9,021 nt of DNA from Akkermansiaceae bacterium (GCA_025457805.1 JALOTR010000074.1:1-9021), one strand, 5' to 3'; numbered from the stretch's first letter, positions 1 to 7,928 are shown. Notes: generated by a model from the letters alone, not told the origin. Made by a program: numbers and translations.

Positions 1-621
1 GCTTGGTGGGCCGGGAAAATGATCCATCAAACGAAGGGCGTCCCTGTGGGTCTCATTGATAACTCCGTGGGCGGTAGCGGCGCGGAAGCCTGGTTGCCAC
101 GTGAAATCCTCGAAGCGCGCAAGGAATATGCTGATTTGTTAGATGAAACATGGATCGATTCCGAACGCATCGGCCACTGGGCCCGTGGACGGGCCAAACT
201 CAACCTCGGCGGGAAAAGCGGCAATCATCCGTTCCGACCCGGTTTTCTCTTCGATTCCGGCGTGCGTTGGTGGCGTGATTTTCCTCTAACAGGAGTGATG
301 TGGTATCAAGGCGAAACCAATGCGGAGATCCTCGATGATGCATGGAACGAACGCCTCATCACCGATCTCGTGCAAGGTTGGCGCAAGGTGCTCGCCCAAC
401 CGGATCTGCCATTTTTCATGGTCCAGCTTCCCCGCATCGGCGGCGATGATCCGCTTCGCCGCGGTTGGCCGCAATTCCGTGCGGTGCAAGCACGTGCAGC
501 GGAAAAGCTGAAGCACGTTTCCCTCATCGAGACCGTCGATCTCGGCTGGGACAGCCCGGACGTGCACCCACCAGACAAACGCCCGGTGGGCGAGCGGCTG
601 GGAAGGGTAGCTGTGGAGTGA
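1..621 (+). CDS. Sialate O-acetylesterase (SASA) family hydrolase, 5'-partial
   Basis: The reading frame is open from base 1 (AWWAGKMIHQ...) to TGA at 619-621, so the N-terminus lies outside the window and the Met at base 19 is probably internal. Visible family blocks are 'GVPVGLIDNSVGGSGAEAW', 'GVMWYQGETNA' and 'DVHPPDKRPVGERLGR'. These match the WYQGExN and D-x-H-P blocks of sialate O-acetylesterase/SASA proteins; the His of DVHP is the likely catalytic His. The catalytic Ser of the N-terminal GQSN block would lie upstream. The family removes O-acetyl groups from sialic acids or from acetylated plant and algal glycans, usually outside the cytoplasm, by a Ser-His mechanism. The stop comes six residues after GERL (GRVAVE), whereas many relatives continue for about 100 residues into a beta-rich tail. 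It is therefore a short variant or C-terminally truncated. Substrate is unknown. No partner gene is visible downstream. Confidence 0.85.
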   Translation, partial: AWWAGKMIHQTKGVPVGLIDNSVGGSGAEAWLPREILEARKEYADLLDETWIDSERIGHWARGRAKLNLGGKSGNHPFRPGFLFDSGVRWWRDFPLTGVMWYQGETNAEILDDAWNERLITDLVQGWRKVLAQPDLPFFMVQLPRIGGDDPLRRGWPQFRAVQARAAEKLKHVSLIETVDLGWDSPDVHPPDKRPVGERLGRVAVE

Positions 622-904
622 AAGGACGAAACTGACGAAGCAATGATGGATCGGCGATATCGGATCGCCGAATCGGGTGGCTGGCTCCGATCGTGGCGCC
701 GGGGGCGATGTTGTGCCAGCCGCAGGAGGCTTTTGCCTCAAGGTCACGTCGAGTATTCCGCAGATTCTGCGATCCTACCCAGAATGCCCGATTTGGCACA
801 AAATCCGCCTCGCCATTTCCCGCCGACTTGATAGTTCGACATCAGAGATTCGGCTGGATTCCTAGAGGAAAACTTTCCCCGCAAATTCTCCCCCGCTCCC
901 CGTC
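622..904. other. Intergenic region between the esterase and the giant gene
   Basis: No convincing coding sequence was seen on either strand; short open frames here have no recognisable motif. Besides the hairpin at 652-670 there is a small GAGGC-TTTT-GCCTC hairpin at 726-739. The 3' half should hold the promoter of the downstream gene, but I found no clean -35/-10 pair. A TTGATA at 828-833 has no TATAAT-like box at proper spacing, and TTGGCAC near 794 lacks a matching sigma-54 -12 element. An in-frame TAG at 863-865 bounds the giant reading frame on its 5' side. Confidence 0.6.
652..670. repeat. 7-bp-stem hairpin, 31 nt after the esterase stop
   Basis: CGGCGAT-ATCGG-ATCGCCG forms a perfect 7-bp stem with a 5-nt loop. 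It matches the hairpin at 7481-7499, downstream of the giant gene, in 18 of 19 positions in the same orientation. No T-tract follows it, so it is not a canonical intrinsic terminator. It may act as a transcript-end or mRNA-stabilising structure, or may simply be a dispersed REP-like repeat. Confidence 0.6.
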
Positions 905-916
905 TTGATCATGTCC

Positions 917-3900
917 ATGAAATCCATCTTCGCTCTTCTGGTTGCCTTGCACCTCATGTTCCCGTCCCTCGTCGAGGCAGCCGTGCCTGCGCCGGATGGG
1001 ATTTGGCAGCTCAATGACAACCCATCGAACGACCGCCTCAACAGCACGGCGCTCACCTTGCAAAACTTCACCGCCCAGTATGCGGACGATACCGTGACCG
1101 GCCACATGGCGCGGGTCTTGCAGGTCCCTTTGCTCACGACCCCCAACAAGGCCGTGATCCTGCCCACGACCAGCACCTTGAGCAATGGAACCGGCGGGAA
1201 TGGCGGGGGCGTTTACTTGAACAACTACAGCCTCGTGATGGATGTGAAACTGGACTCGCTGCCGTCCTCCGCCGCGCTTTTCCAGACGGATACCAGCAAC
1301 AACAACGACGCCGATATCTTCCTCGACGGCTCGGGCAACTTCATCTTCTCGGGCGTCGGCAATGCCCTGACGCCCGGCGTCCAGGTCAGTGCCGGCACCT
1401 GGGCCCGCATTGCCATCACCTGCGGCAACAGCTTCCTCGGCGGTCCGCTGACGGTGCGGGCCTACATCAATGGCGTGAAGGTTTTCGAAAACACCGCCCA
1501 GTCCTTCGACGGTCGTTTCTCGCTGGACCCCACCGTCCTGCTCTTTGCGGACAACAACTCCGAAGTCGGCGCCCTCTCCTGCAACACGATCGGTTTTTGG
1601 CGCAGCCGGCTCAGCGACGCGAACGTGGCGGCGCTCGGTGGACCCAGCGCCGGCGGGCTCACCACCTTGCTCGTGGAGAATACCAATGCCTCCGGCCCGC
1701 AATCCCTCAGCGCCGCCCTCACCACCGCCGCCGCGAATTCCGGGGCGGACAGCATCGGTTTCGCCGCCCATCTCAACGGCCAGAATCTCACACTGCCCGG
1801 CGAGATCTTCATCAATGACGCCTCAGCCGTGACCATCGACGCCACCGGCCTGCCCGCCGGTTTCGTGCTCGATGGTGGTGCCATCAATCGCCATTTCGTG
1901 GTGCTGTCCCTGAGAAGTCTCACCCTTCGCGGGCTCACCCTTGCCCGGGGGAAATCGCTCCCTTCCTCCGGTGGCTCGATCTTGAACCAAGGCACGCTAC
2001 GCCTCTTCGGTTGCCGATTTGTTGGAAACCTGACGAACGAGCCAGGTGGCGCGGTGTATTCCGAAACGACGCTGGTGGCTGCGGATTGCAGCTTCGTGGA
2101 CGGCATCAGCTTGAAACAAGGCGGTGCCATCTACGTGGCCGGCGGAACGGCCAATCTCTCCAACTGCACTTTCTCCGGCAACTGGGCCGCCGACGGTGGC
2201 GCCTTCTATCAGCAGGGAGGCGCCGCGTTGCTCACGCAATGCACCTTTGCAGGAAACCTTTCGTCCAATCCGGCCTCCACCGGTGCGGTCAAGGTGGTCG
2301 GCGGAGACCTCGGCCTGAGGCACTGCACCATCTCGAAAAACGCGGGCAGAGGCCAGGCGGGCGGCCTGTGTGTGAGAAATCCCGGCACGCTGGATGTGGA
2401 TTCCTGCATCGTCGCGGGAAACACCGATCTCGGCGGCGGACCGGCGGACATCCTCAAGTTCGACAACCTGGCCGGCTTCACCGTCGCTGGCACGAACCTG
2501 ATCGGCAGCAATCAGAGTGTGACCACGGAGTTTCCGGGACCCACCGCGCGGGTCGGCACATCCAGCGCGCCGGTCGATCCCCGGCTCACCCCTCTGGGCC
2601 ATTTCGGCGGACGTGTGCAGACCATGCACCCGCTCGTCGGCTCCCCGGCCATCGATGCCGCAGGCGTGGCTGCACCCACCGCCTCGGATGCCCGGCGCTT
2701 TTCCCGACTGGCGGATGGCGATGCTTCCGGGGGTGCCCAACTCGACATTGGAGCCGTGGAAGCCGGGCCCATCTTCACCGTCACCAGCACTGTGGATGGC
2801 AATAGCGGTGCCATTCGCAACGGCATCAGCGCGTCCTCCGCGCCCGGCACCCGCATCGTGTTTTCGAGCGCCTTCAACAATTCCGGCCTGCCCTCCACAC
2901 TCCTCAACGGCGAACTCGCCATCCCCGCAGGCCGCGCCTTTTTCATCGACGCCTCGAACATCGCTGGCGGCGTCACCATTTCCGGCAACAACGCCTTCCG
3001 CGTCTTCAACATCCCCGCGAGCGCCAACCTGGCCATGCACTCGCTCAAGCTCATCGACGGACAGACCGGCAGTGACGGTGGCGGCATTCGCAACTTGGGC
3101 ACCTGCACCGTGCTCTCCTCCACCCTCAGCGGAAACATCTCTTTTTTCAGCAGCGGCGGCGGCATCTACAACCAGTTTGGCGGCACCTGCACCGTGGTGA
3201 ATTCCACCTTGAGCGGAAACATCGCTCTGGATGGCGGAGGCATTTTCAATACCGGCAACTGCACCGTGGTGTCCTCTACGCTCAGTGGAAACAACGGCAA
3301 TTTTGGCGGTGGCGGCATCCTGAACCGCGCCGAAGGCACCTGCACCGTGCTAACATCCACCTTCACTGGAAACTTTGCTTCCGTCGGCGGTGGCATCGAA
3401 AACCATGGCACTTGCGCCGTGCGGTCCTCCACCCTCACCGGAAACTCGGCCAACCAATTCCCACACCAAGGCGGTGGCATTTACAACGCCTCCCGACTCG
3501 ATCTGATAGACAGCATCGTTACCTGGAACGACGCCTCGAACGGAGCGGATATCTTCACTGCCGGCACCGGCACCATGACCGGCACCGGCAACCTCATCGG
3601 CGACGCTCCGCTGCTCTCGCCACTCGGCGAGTATGGCGGCCCCACGCGGACCTTGGCGCTCCAGCAATACAGCCCGGCCCGTAATGTCGCCCAACCGTTT
3701 TTCCGAACCCACATCACCGACCAGCGGGGCCTGCCGTTTTTTGGAGTGGCCGACATCGGAGCATACGAGAGGCAGCTCGGGTCGATCCCGGATGCCATCA
3801 TCAAGGGGAACACAACCACGGCGCCGATCCCCTTCACCGTCGGCCAGGTCGGCACCCTCACCGCCTCATCCAGCAACCCCACGCTCATCCCCAATTCGAA

Positions 3901-6900
3901 CCTCGTCCTCGGCGGCAGCGGGGCCAACCGCAGCATCACTCTCACCCCTGCCACCAACCGTTTCGGTACCGCTGTCATCACCATCACCGACAGTTTCAGC
4001 AACGAGACGACCCAGTTTACCCTCACCGTCGATCTCTTTGTGGTAACCACGCTCGCTGACAGCGGTCCCGGCTCCCTGCGCGAGGCCATCAGTAATGCCA
4101 CCGGACTGCCCGGGCCCGACCTCATCGTCTTCAGCAACGGCATCAACGGAGGCACCATCTCCCTCGCCAGCCCCTTGGTTGTGGACGACGCCACCGGCAG
4201 CGTCACCATCGATGCCAGCTCCCTGCCCGGCGGTCTCACCGTGGATGGAAACAACACCACCCGGCATTTCATCGTGGCCGAGAACAGATCACTCACCCTG
4301 CGTGGCCTCACGCTCACGCGGGGTCGGACGCCAAGCTCCGGCCCGGGCGGCGGCTCCGTGCAGACGGCGGGGACTTTTCTGGCGGCAAATTGCACCTTCG
4401 TGGACAACACATCCCTCGCCAACGGTGGCGGTGCGATCAGCAATTCCTCCGCCGGAGTGATGACCTTGCAAAACTGCACGTTCACGGGGAATACCGCGAG
4501 TTATGGCGGAGCGATTGTCACCAGAAATACCAGCCAAAGCACGCTGATCCATTGCACCTTCACCGGAAATCAGGCGATCGGCACCGACAGTCTTCGGGAT
4601 GGCGGTGGAGCGATTAACTTGTTCCAAGGTTCGATGACCTTGACGTCTTGCATCCTGGCGGGAAACACCGCCGCCACCGGCACGGGTCCTGATTTCTGGA
4701 GGGAATCCACTGTTGCAGGAACTTCCGCTACCACCTGTCTCATTGGCGATGGCAAGGACTCGACGTTTGCCCATGGTGTAAATGGCAACCTCGTTGGCAC
4801 GTCTGCCTTGCCCATCGATGCGAAGCTCTCCCCCCTTGGATACTACGGCGGCCCTACCCCGACCTTGCCGCCGCTGCCCGGTTCCCCGGCCGTGGATGCG
4901 TCGGGTGCCACGTCCTCGCTCACCACCGATCAGCGCGGTTTCCCCAGGAGCCGGGATGGCAATGGCGATGGCACATCGCTGCCAGACATCGGAGCCGTGG
5001 AGGCCAGCCTTGTGGGCGTCTCCGTCCCTGGCGACAACGTCGCGGGCTCCCTGCGCGCCGCCCTCGCCGAAGCCGCCGCACAGCCCGGCGCGGATACCGT
5101 GTATTTCACCTCCGCCATCACCGGGCACATCACGCTCGCTGGCGAAATCCTCATCACCGACCCCACCGGCCTTACCCTTGATGCCAGCGACCGACCCACC
5201 GGCATCGTCATCGATGGCGGCCCCGGCACCAACCGCCACTTCCGCATCGCCGCTGGCACCACCGCCGTGTTCAAGCGCTTGCGCCTCTATGGAGGCAATG
5301 GCGGCGGCGCGGAGGTGGACGACATCGGCCACGGTGGCTCCATCCGCAATGAGGGCAACCTCACCCTGCGCGAGTGCATGATCGCCGACTGCACCAGCCC
5401 CAGCTTTGGCGGCGCACTCTTCAATACCGGAAACGGCACCCTCATCCTGGAGCGATGCACGCTCCACGGCAACTCCGCGACCAGTGGCGGCGGAGCCATC
5501 CAGCAAGTCAGCCCGAACCCCCTCACCCTCACCGCCTGCACCGTGGCGAACAACCGTGGCGGATTCGAGGCAGGTGGCATCAACGCGCCTTTCGGCCCCG
5601 CCTCGCTCATCCACAGCACCGTCAGCGGCAACGCCGTGCTCAACCCCGGCAACGGCGTCGGCGGCCTGCGCGGCGGCGCGCTGACCGTGCGGGACTCCAT
5701 CATCGCCGGAAATACCGATGCCGGTTTCCCAGGCATTCCCAATATCAGCCCCGGCTTCTCCAACCAAGGCACCAACCTCACCAGCGGAGACCCCAAACTC
5801 GCGGCCCTCGGTGACTACGGCGGCCCCTCATGGACCATGCCCCCCATGCCCGGCAGTCCTGCCATTGAAGCCGCCACCACCAGCACCGCCGCGATAGACC
5901 AGCGCGGTGTGGACCGCCCGCTCGATAGCGATGACAGCGGAGCCTCCATCCGCGAGATCGGAGCTGTAGAAGTGCCGGATCCTTGGATTGTGGGCACCCC
6001 TGCCGATGAACTCGACTTCACCGGGGGCGACGGGACCGGATATTCCCTTCGCGAAGCCCTCCGCGATGCCCCCGCCGCCGCCACCATCCTTTTCTCCTCA
6101 GATTTCAACGGCGAGCCCGCAGACACCATCACGCTCAGCCCCGCCCTCGGCGAAATCACCCTCACCAAAGGCGTCATCATCAGCGCCAGCGCCAACCCCG
6201 GCGGCGTCTCCATCGATGGTGGCCCCGGCACCAACCGGATTTTTTCCCTGCCCCCCGGCACGGGTGCTTCCCTGCACCACCTCACCCTCTCCGGAGGGAA
6301 CGCAGGCGGCTCGATCGGAAATGGCAGTGGCGGGGCCATTTTAAGTCAGGAAGCCACCCTCGCCCTCACGGATTGCACCGTCATTGGCAACATCGCGCCA
6401 AGTGGTGGAGGTGCAGTTCACAACCTCTCCGGCACACTGGAGCTGAACCGCTGTCTCCTCGCCTTCAATTCCGGCTCGGAAGGCGGAGCCGTTCAAAGCT
6501 CCACTGCCCCGGTCACCGGCCCGGCTACTTCCACCGCGACGTTCACCAACTGCACCTTCACCGCCAACACCGCGACCCTCCGCGGTGGCGGCTTGTTCAA
6601 TGCGAATGGCCACACCACACTGCTCCACTGCACCATCGTCGGAAACGCCGCTCCCTCCGGGGAGGGCAGCGGAGTGGCCAGCAGTGGCTTCGACACCGCC
6701 CGCACCACCGTGCAGAACTCCCTCATCGCCAAAAACTCAAACACCAGCGAGGTGAGCTTCGTCCAAAACCCGATCAACACCTTCCACAGCCGGGGCGGCA
6801 ACCTCATCGGCAGCGGCAATGCCACTCCTGTATTCAACCAACTCCGCGATGCCACCGCCCAGACCGAGGCCAGCCTCCGCCTCGGCCCGCTGGAAGATTA

Positions 6901-7423
6901 CGGCGGCCCCTCCCTGACCGTGGCCCTGCGCCCCGGCAGCCCCGCCCTCAGCAACGCCACCGCCAGCCCGGTCATCACCGACCAGCGCGGCTTCGGCATC
7001 GTCGGCGGAGCCAAAGACAGCGGCGCTTATGAAGCCGGGAACTTCCTCAATGAAAACTACAAAGTCTTCGCCCAGGAAGCCCTGCCCCACACTGCCACCA
7101 CTCCCCAACGCGCCGCTACCTTCGACTTCGATGGCGACGGCACCAGCAATCAACTCGAATGGCTGGCCGGAACCGGCGCGAACAACCCCACCAGCCGTTT
7201 CCGCCTGGGCCTCTTTCAGGACGAGGGCGATTTGAAAATCAGCTTCCCCACCATCACCGGCCGCAGCTACCGGCTCGAACAGTCCGCCACCCTGCTCGAA
7301 AACTCATGGTCAGACTCCGGCCTGCCCCCCAAAACCGGAAACAACGCCCTGCAGAACTTCATCGTCACCCCCGCCACCGGCCCCACCCGCCTCTTCTACC
7401 GCGTCGGTGTCAGCCAGCCATAA
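917..7423 (+). CDS. Giant secreted LamG / multi-module beta-helix (choice-of-anchor Q) protein
   Basis: About 2,168 residues. I chose the ATG at 917 because it gives a classic signal peptide: MK, a hydrophobic core (SIFALLVALHLMF), and a cleavage region near 'LVEA-AV'. The frame also allows ATG at 911 and TTG at 905. No good Shine-Dalgarno was seen; the AGGA at 866-869 is too far away. Domains with approximate residues: LamG/ConA-like jelly-roll 24-248 (YSLVMDVKL, GTWARIAI, VRAYINGVKV, TIGFWRSRLSDANV); beta-helix module 1, 250-618; module 2, 618-954; Ig/cadherin-like insert 955-1040 (TPATNRFGTAVITITDS); module 3, 1041-1363; module 4, 1367-1687; module 5, 1689-2040; tail 2041-2168 with DFDGDGTSNQLEW (Ca-binding-like, about 2070) and YRLEQSATL...LFYRVGVS. 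Each module opens with 'GSLREAI...'-like and 'TLRGLTL' blocks, runs through CTFxGN...GGA coils, and closes with YGGP...SPAxxx...DQRG...DIGAVE. Likely exported and surface-bound or released; ligand unknown. No autotransporter barrel or PEP-CTERM anchor is visible. Glycan lyase activity cannot be excluded, but no catalytic motif was recognised. Confidence 0.95.
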   Translation: MKSIFALLVALHLMFPSLVEAAVPAPDGIWQLNDNPSNDRLNSTALTLQNFTAQYADDTVTGHMARVLQVPLLTTPNKAVILPTTSTLSNGTGGNGGGVYLNNYSLVMDVKLDSLPSSAALFQTDTSNNNDADIFLDGSGNFIFSGVGNALTPGVQVSAGTWARIAITCGNSFLGGPLTVRAYINGVKVFENTAQSFDGRFSLDPTVLLFADNNSEVGALSCNTIGFWRSRLSDANVAALGGPSAGGLTTLLVENTNASGPQSLSAALTTAAANSGADSIGFAAHLNGQNLTLPGEIFINDASAVTIDATGLPAGFVLDGGAINRHFVVLSLRSLTLRGLTLARGKSLPSSGGSILNQGTLRLFGCRFVGNLTNEPGGAVYSETTLVAADCSFVDGISLKQGGAIYVAGGTANLSNCTFSGNWAADGGAFYQQGGAALLTQCTFAGNLSSNPASTGAVKVVGGDLGLRHCTISKNAGRGQAGGLCVRNPGTLDVDSCIVAGNTDLGGGPADILKFDNLAGFTVAGTNLIGSNQSVTTEFPGPTARVGTSSAPVDPRLTPLGHFGGRVQTMHPLVGSPAIDAAGVAAPTASDARRFSRLADGDASGGAQLDIGAVEAGPIFTVTSTVDGNSGAIRNGISASSAPGTRIVFSSAFNNSGLPSTLLNGELAIPAGRAFFIDASNIAGGVTISGNNAFRVFNIPASANLAMHSLKLIDGQTGSDGGGIRNLGTCTVLSSTLSGNISFFSSGGGIYNQFGGTCTVVNSTLSGNIALDGGGIFNTGNCTVVSSTLSGNNGNFGGGGILNRAEGTCTVLTSTFTGNFASVGGGIENHGTCAVRSSTLTGNSANQFPHQGGGIYNASRLDLIDSIVTWNDASNGADIFTAGTGTMTGTGNLIGDAPLLSPLGEYGGPTRTLALQQYSPARNVAQPFFRTHITDQRGLPFFGVADIGAYERQLGSIPDAIIKGNTTTAPIPFTVGQVGTLTASSSNPTLIPNSNLVLGGSGANRSITLTPATNRFGTAVITITDSFSNETTQFTLTVDLFVVTTLADSGPGSLREAISNATGLPGPDLIVFSNGINGGTISLASPLVVDDATGSVTIDASSLPGGLTVDGNNTTRHFIVAENRSLTLRGLTLTRGRTPSSGPGGGSVQTAGTFLAANCTFVDNTSLANGGGAISNSSAGVMTLQNCTFTGNTASYGGAIVTRNTSQSTLIHCTFTGNQAIGTDSLRDGGGAINLFQGSMTLTSCILAGNTAATGTGPDFWRESTVAGTSATTCLIGDGKDSTFAHGVNGNLVGTSALPIDAKLSPLGYYGGPTPTLPPLPGSPAVDASGATSSLTTDQRGFPRSRDGNGDGTSLPDIGAVEASLVGVSVPGDNVAGSLRAALAEAAAQPGADTVYFTSAITGHITLAGEILITDPTGLTLDASDRPTGIVIDGGPGTNRHFRIAAGTTAVFKRLRLYGGNGGGAEVDDIGHGGSIRNEGNLTLRECMIADCTSPSFGGALFNTGNGTLILERCTLHGNSATSGGGAIQQVSPNPLTLTACTVANNRGGFEAGGINAPFGPASLIHSTVSGNAVLNPGNGVGGLRGGALTVRDSIIAGNTDAGFPGIPNISPGFSNQGTNLTSGDPKLAALGDYGGPSWTMPPMPGSPAIEAATTSTAAIDQRGVDRPLDSDDSGASIREIGAVEVPDPWIVGTPADELDFTGGDGTGYSLREALRDAPAAATILFSSDFNGEPADTITLSPALGEITLTKGVIISASANPGGVSIDGGPGTNRIFSLPPGTGASLHHLTLSGGNAGGSIGNGSGGAILSQEATLALTDCTVIGNIAPSGGGAVHNLSGTLELNRCLLAFNSGSEGGAVQSSTAPVTGPATSTATFTNCTFTANTATLRGGGLFNANGHTTLLHCTIVGNAAPSGEGSGVASSGFDTARTTVQNSLIAKNSNTSEVSFVQNPINTFHSRGGNLIGSGNATPVFNQLRDATAQTEASLRLGPLEDYGGPSLTVALRPGSPALSNATASPVITDQRGFGIVGGAKDSGAYEAGNFLNENYKVFAQEALPHTATTPQRAATFDFDGDGTSNQLEWLAGTGANNPTSRFRLGLFQDEGDLKISFPTITGRSYRLEQSATLLENSWSDSGLPPKTGNNALQNFIVTPATGPTRLFYRVGVSQP
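3101..3490 (+). repeat. Five tandem coil repeats inside module 2 of the giant gene
   Basis: Five units begin with 'acctgcaccg' or a near variant at 3101, 3185, 3257, 3338 and 3410. The spacings are 84, 72, 81 and 72 bp, all whole codons (28, 24, 27, 24). Each encodes G-[TN]-C-[TA]-V-x-x-S-T-[LF]-[ST]-G-N followed by a variable loop and GGG-I-x-N, corresponding to about one beta-helix rung. Similarity is visible at DNA level, not only in protein, which suggests recent duplication or gene-internal recombination compared with the more diverged coils of the other modules. Confidence 0.85.
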
Positions 7424-7480
7424 GTGCCTTGCGTTGTCGCCCGAAAGAATGCGGATGAAAGGTGTGAATCACCCAAGGAG

Positions 7481-7499
7481 CGGCGATATCCGATCGCCG
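7481..7499. repeat. 7-bp-stem hairpin downstream of the giant gene
   Basis: CGGCGAT-ATCCG-ATCGCCG, 57 nt after the TAA at 7421-7423, preceded by AAGGAG. It is nearly identical to the hairpin at 652-670. It shares the AAGGAGCGGCGA head with the type-A hairpins that follow at 7531 and 7627, but has a different loop, so it looks like a diverged member of the same family. Confidence 0.65.
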
Positions 7500-7513
7500 A
7501 TGCGCATGAGATG

Positions 7514-7757
7514 CCCATGAAATGCGCAAAGCCTAAGGAGCGGCGACCTTACTGTCGCCTCTTCCAAGTGCATGACATCGCATGTAGCGGCGCTCTATGA
7601 GCGTCGAAGCCCATGAAATGCGCAAAGCCTAAGGAGCGGCGACCTTATTGTCGCCTCTTCCAGGTGCATGACATCGCATGTAGCGGCGCTCTATGAGCGT
7701 CGAAGCCCATGAGATGCGCGAAGCCTCGGGAGCGGCGACCCTATTGTCGCCTCTTCC
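7514..7757. repeat. 96-bp tandem repeat, about 2.5 copies
   Basis: Copies run 7514-7609, 7610-7705 and 7706-7757 (partial, 52 bp). Copies 1 and 2 differ at only two positions (loop CTTACT versus CTTATT, and CCAAG versus CCAGG). Copy 3 is more diverged. Each full copy carries two hairpins: type A, GGCGAC-loop-GTCGCC (7542-7559 in copy 1), and type B, GGCGCTC-TAT-GAGCGTC with one G-T pair (7589-7605 in copy 1). The type-A core with its flanks recurs alone at 8638-8682. Confidence 0.9.
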
Positions 7758-7805
7758 TTCCACCTGCCCGATGAAACGAGGGACAATAAGGTCCCTCCTC
7801 CTCAT
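7723..7805. repeat. Inverted pair of hairpin repeats (type A / type C)
   Basis: The left arm is the third type-A hairpin (7723-7757, loop CCTATT). The right arm contains GAGGGAC-AATAAG-GTCCCTC (7779-7797). On the opposite strand this right arm reads GGAGGAGGGAC-CTTATT-GTCCCTC, so it has the same GGAG head and the same CTTATTGTC loop as type A but a different stem. Head-to-head hairpins of this sort resemble REPINs, which in other bacteria are moved by RAYT transposases; no such transposase is in this window. Confidence 0.6.
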
Positions 7806-7813
7806 CTCCCAAC

Positions 7814-7895
7814 GGAGCGCAGGCTTCAGCCGGCGAGTCTCCAAACCCACTGCCGCACGGACAAAATCCCCCACGCCGGCTAAAGCCAGCGCTCC
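7814..7895. repeat. Inverted pair of GGAGCGC..GGCTT..AGCCGGCG hairpins (type D)
   Basis: The left arm at 7814-7835 starts GGAGCGCAGGCTTCAGCC. The right arm at 7874-7895 is its reverse complement with two mismatches over 22 nt, so the outer ends are GGAGCG and CGCTCC. Each arm can fold alone around the GGCTT(C/T)AGCC core, and the two arms can also pair with each other across about 38 nt. The right arm lies 34 nt beyond the nuclease stop codon, on that gene's downstream side. Confidence 0.75.
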
Positions 7896-7928
7896 TTCCT
7901 ATCCCACCCATGAAATCCTTCGCCCTTC

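Larger units (their letters stand above)
7424..7928. other. Convergent intergenic region filled with hairpin repeats
   Basis: This 505-bp gap separates the 3' ends of the giant gene (plus) and the nuclease gene (minus). I see no credible gene in it. Short open frames crossing it translate the repeats and have no family features. It contains one 7-bp hairpin (7481-7499), a 96-bp tandem repeat (7514-7757), an inverted hairpin pair (7723-7805) and a second inverted pair (7814-7895). Since both flanking genes end here, the hairpins may help end or protect both transcripts, but none is followed by a clear T-tract. Confidence 0.7.

Noticed and set aside
726..739. GAGGC-TTTT-GCCTC as an intrinsic terminator
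   Set aside because: The stem is only 5 bp, the T run is in the loop and not after the stem, and it is over 100 nt from the esterase stop.
788..860. Promoter candidates TTGATA (828-833) and TTGGCAC (about 794) upstream of the giant gene
   Set aside because: No TATAAT-like element at 16-18 nt from the first and no sigma-54 -12 element for the second.
842..3040. Two further long minus-strand frames (842-1771 and 1997-3040)
   Set aside because: Shadows of the giant gene with low-complexity composition, no start context and no family features.
4289..5767. Long open frame (492 codons) on the minus strand inside the giant gene
   Set aside because: It is antisense to a protein with clear domain motifs. 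Its Gly/Ala/Arg/Val-rich composition is what GC-rich repetitive coding DNA gives in the opposite frame, and it has no recognisable domain.
5374..7032. Plus-strand alternative frames rich in Arg, His, Gln and Pro
   Set aside because: Frame-shifted reading of the beta-helix repeats; the composition is typical of an out-of-frame GC-rich gene.
7514..7757. Possible CRISPR array
   Set aside because: The repeat is a contiguous 96-bp unit with nearly identical content throughout and no unique spacers. It is a tandem duplication, and no cas gene is present.
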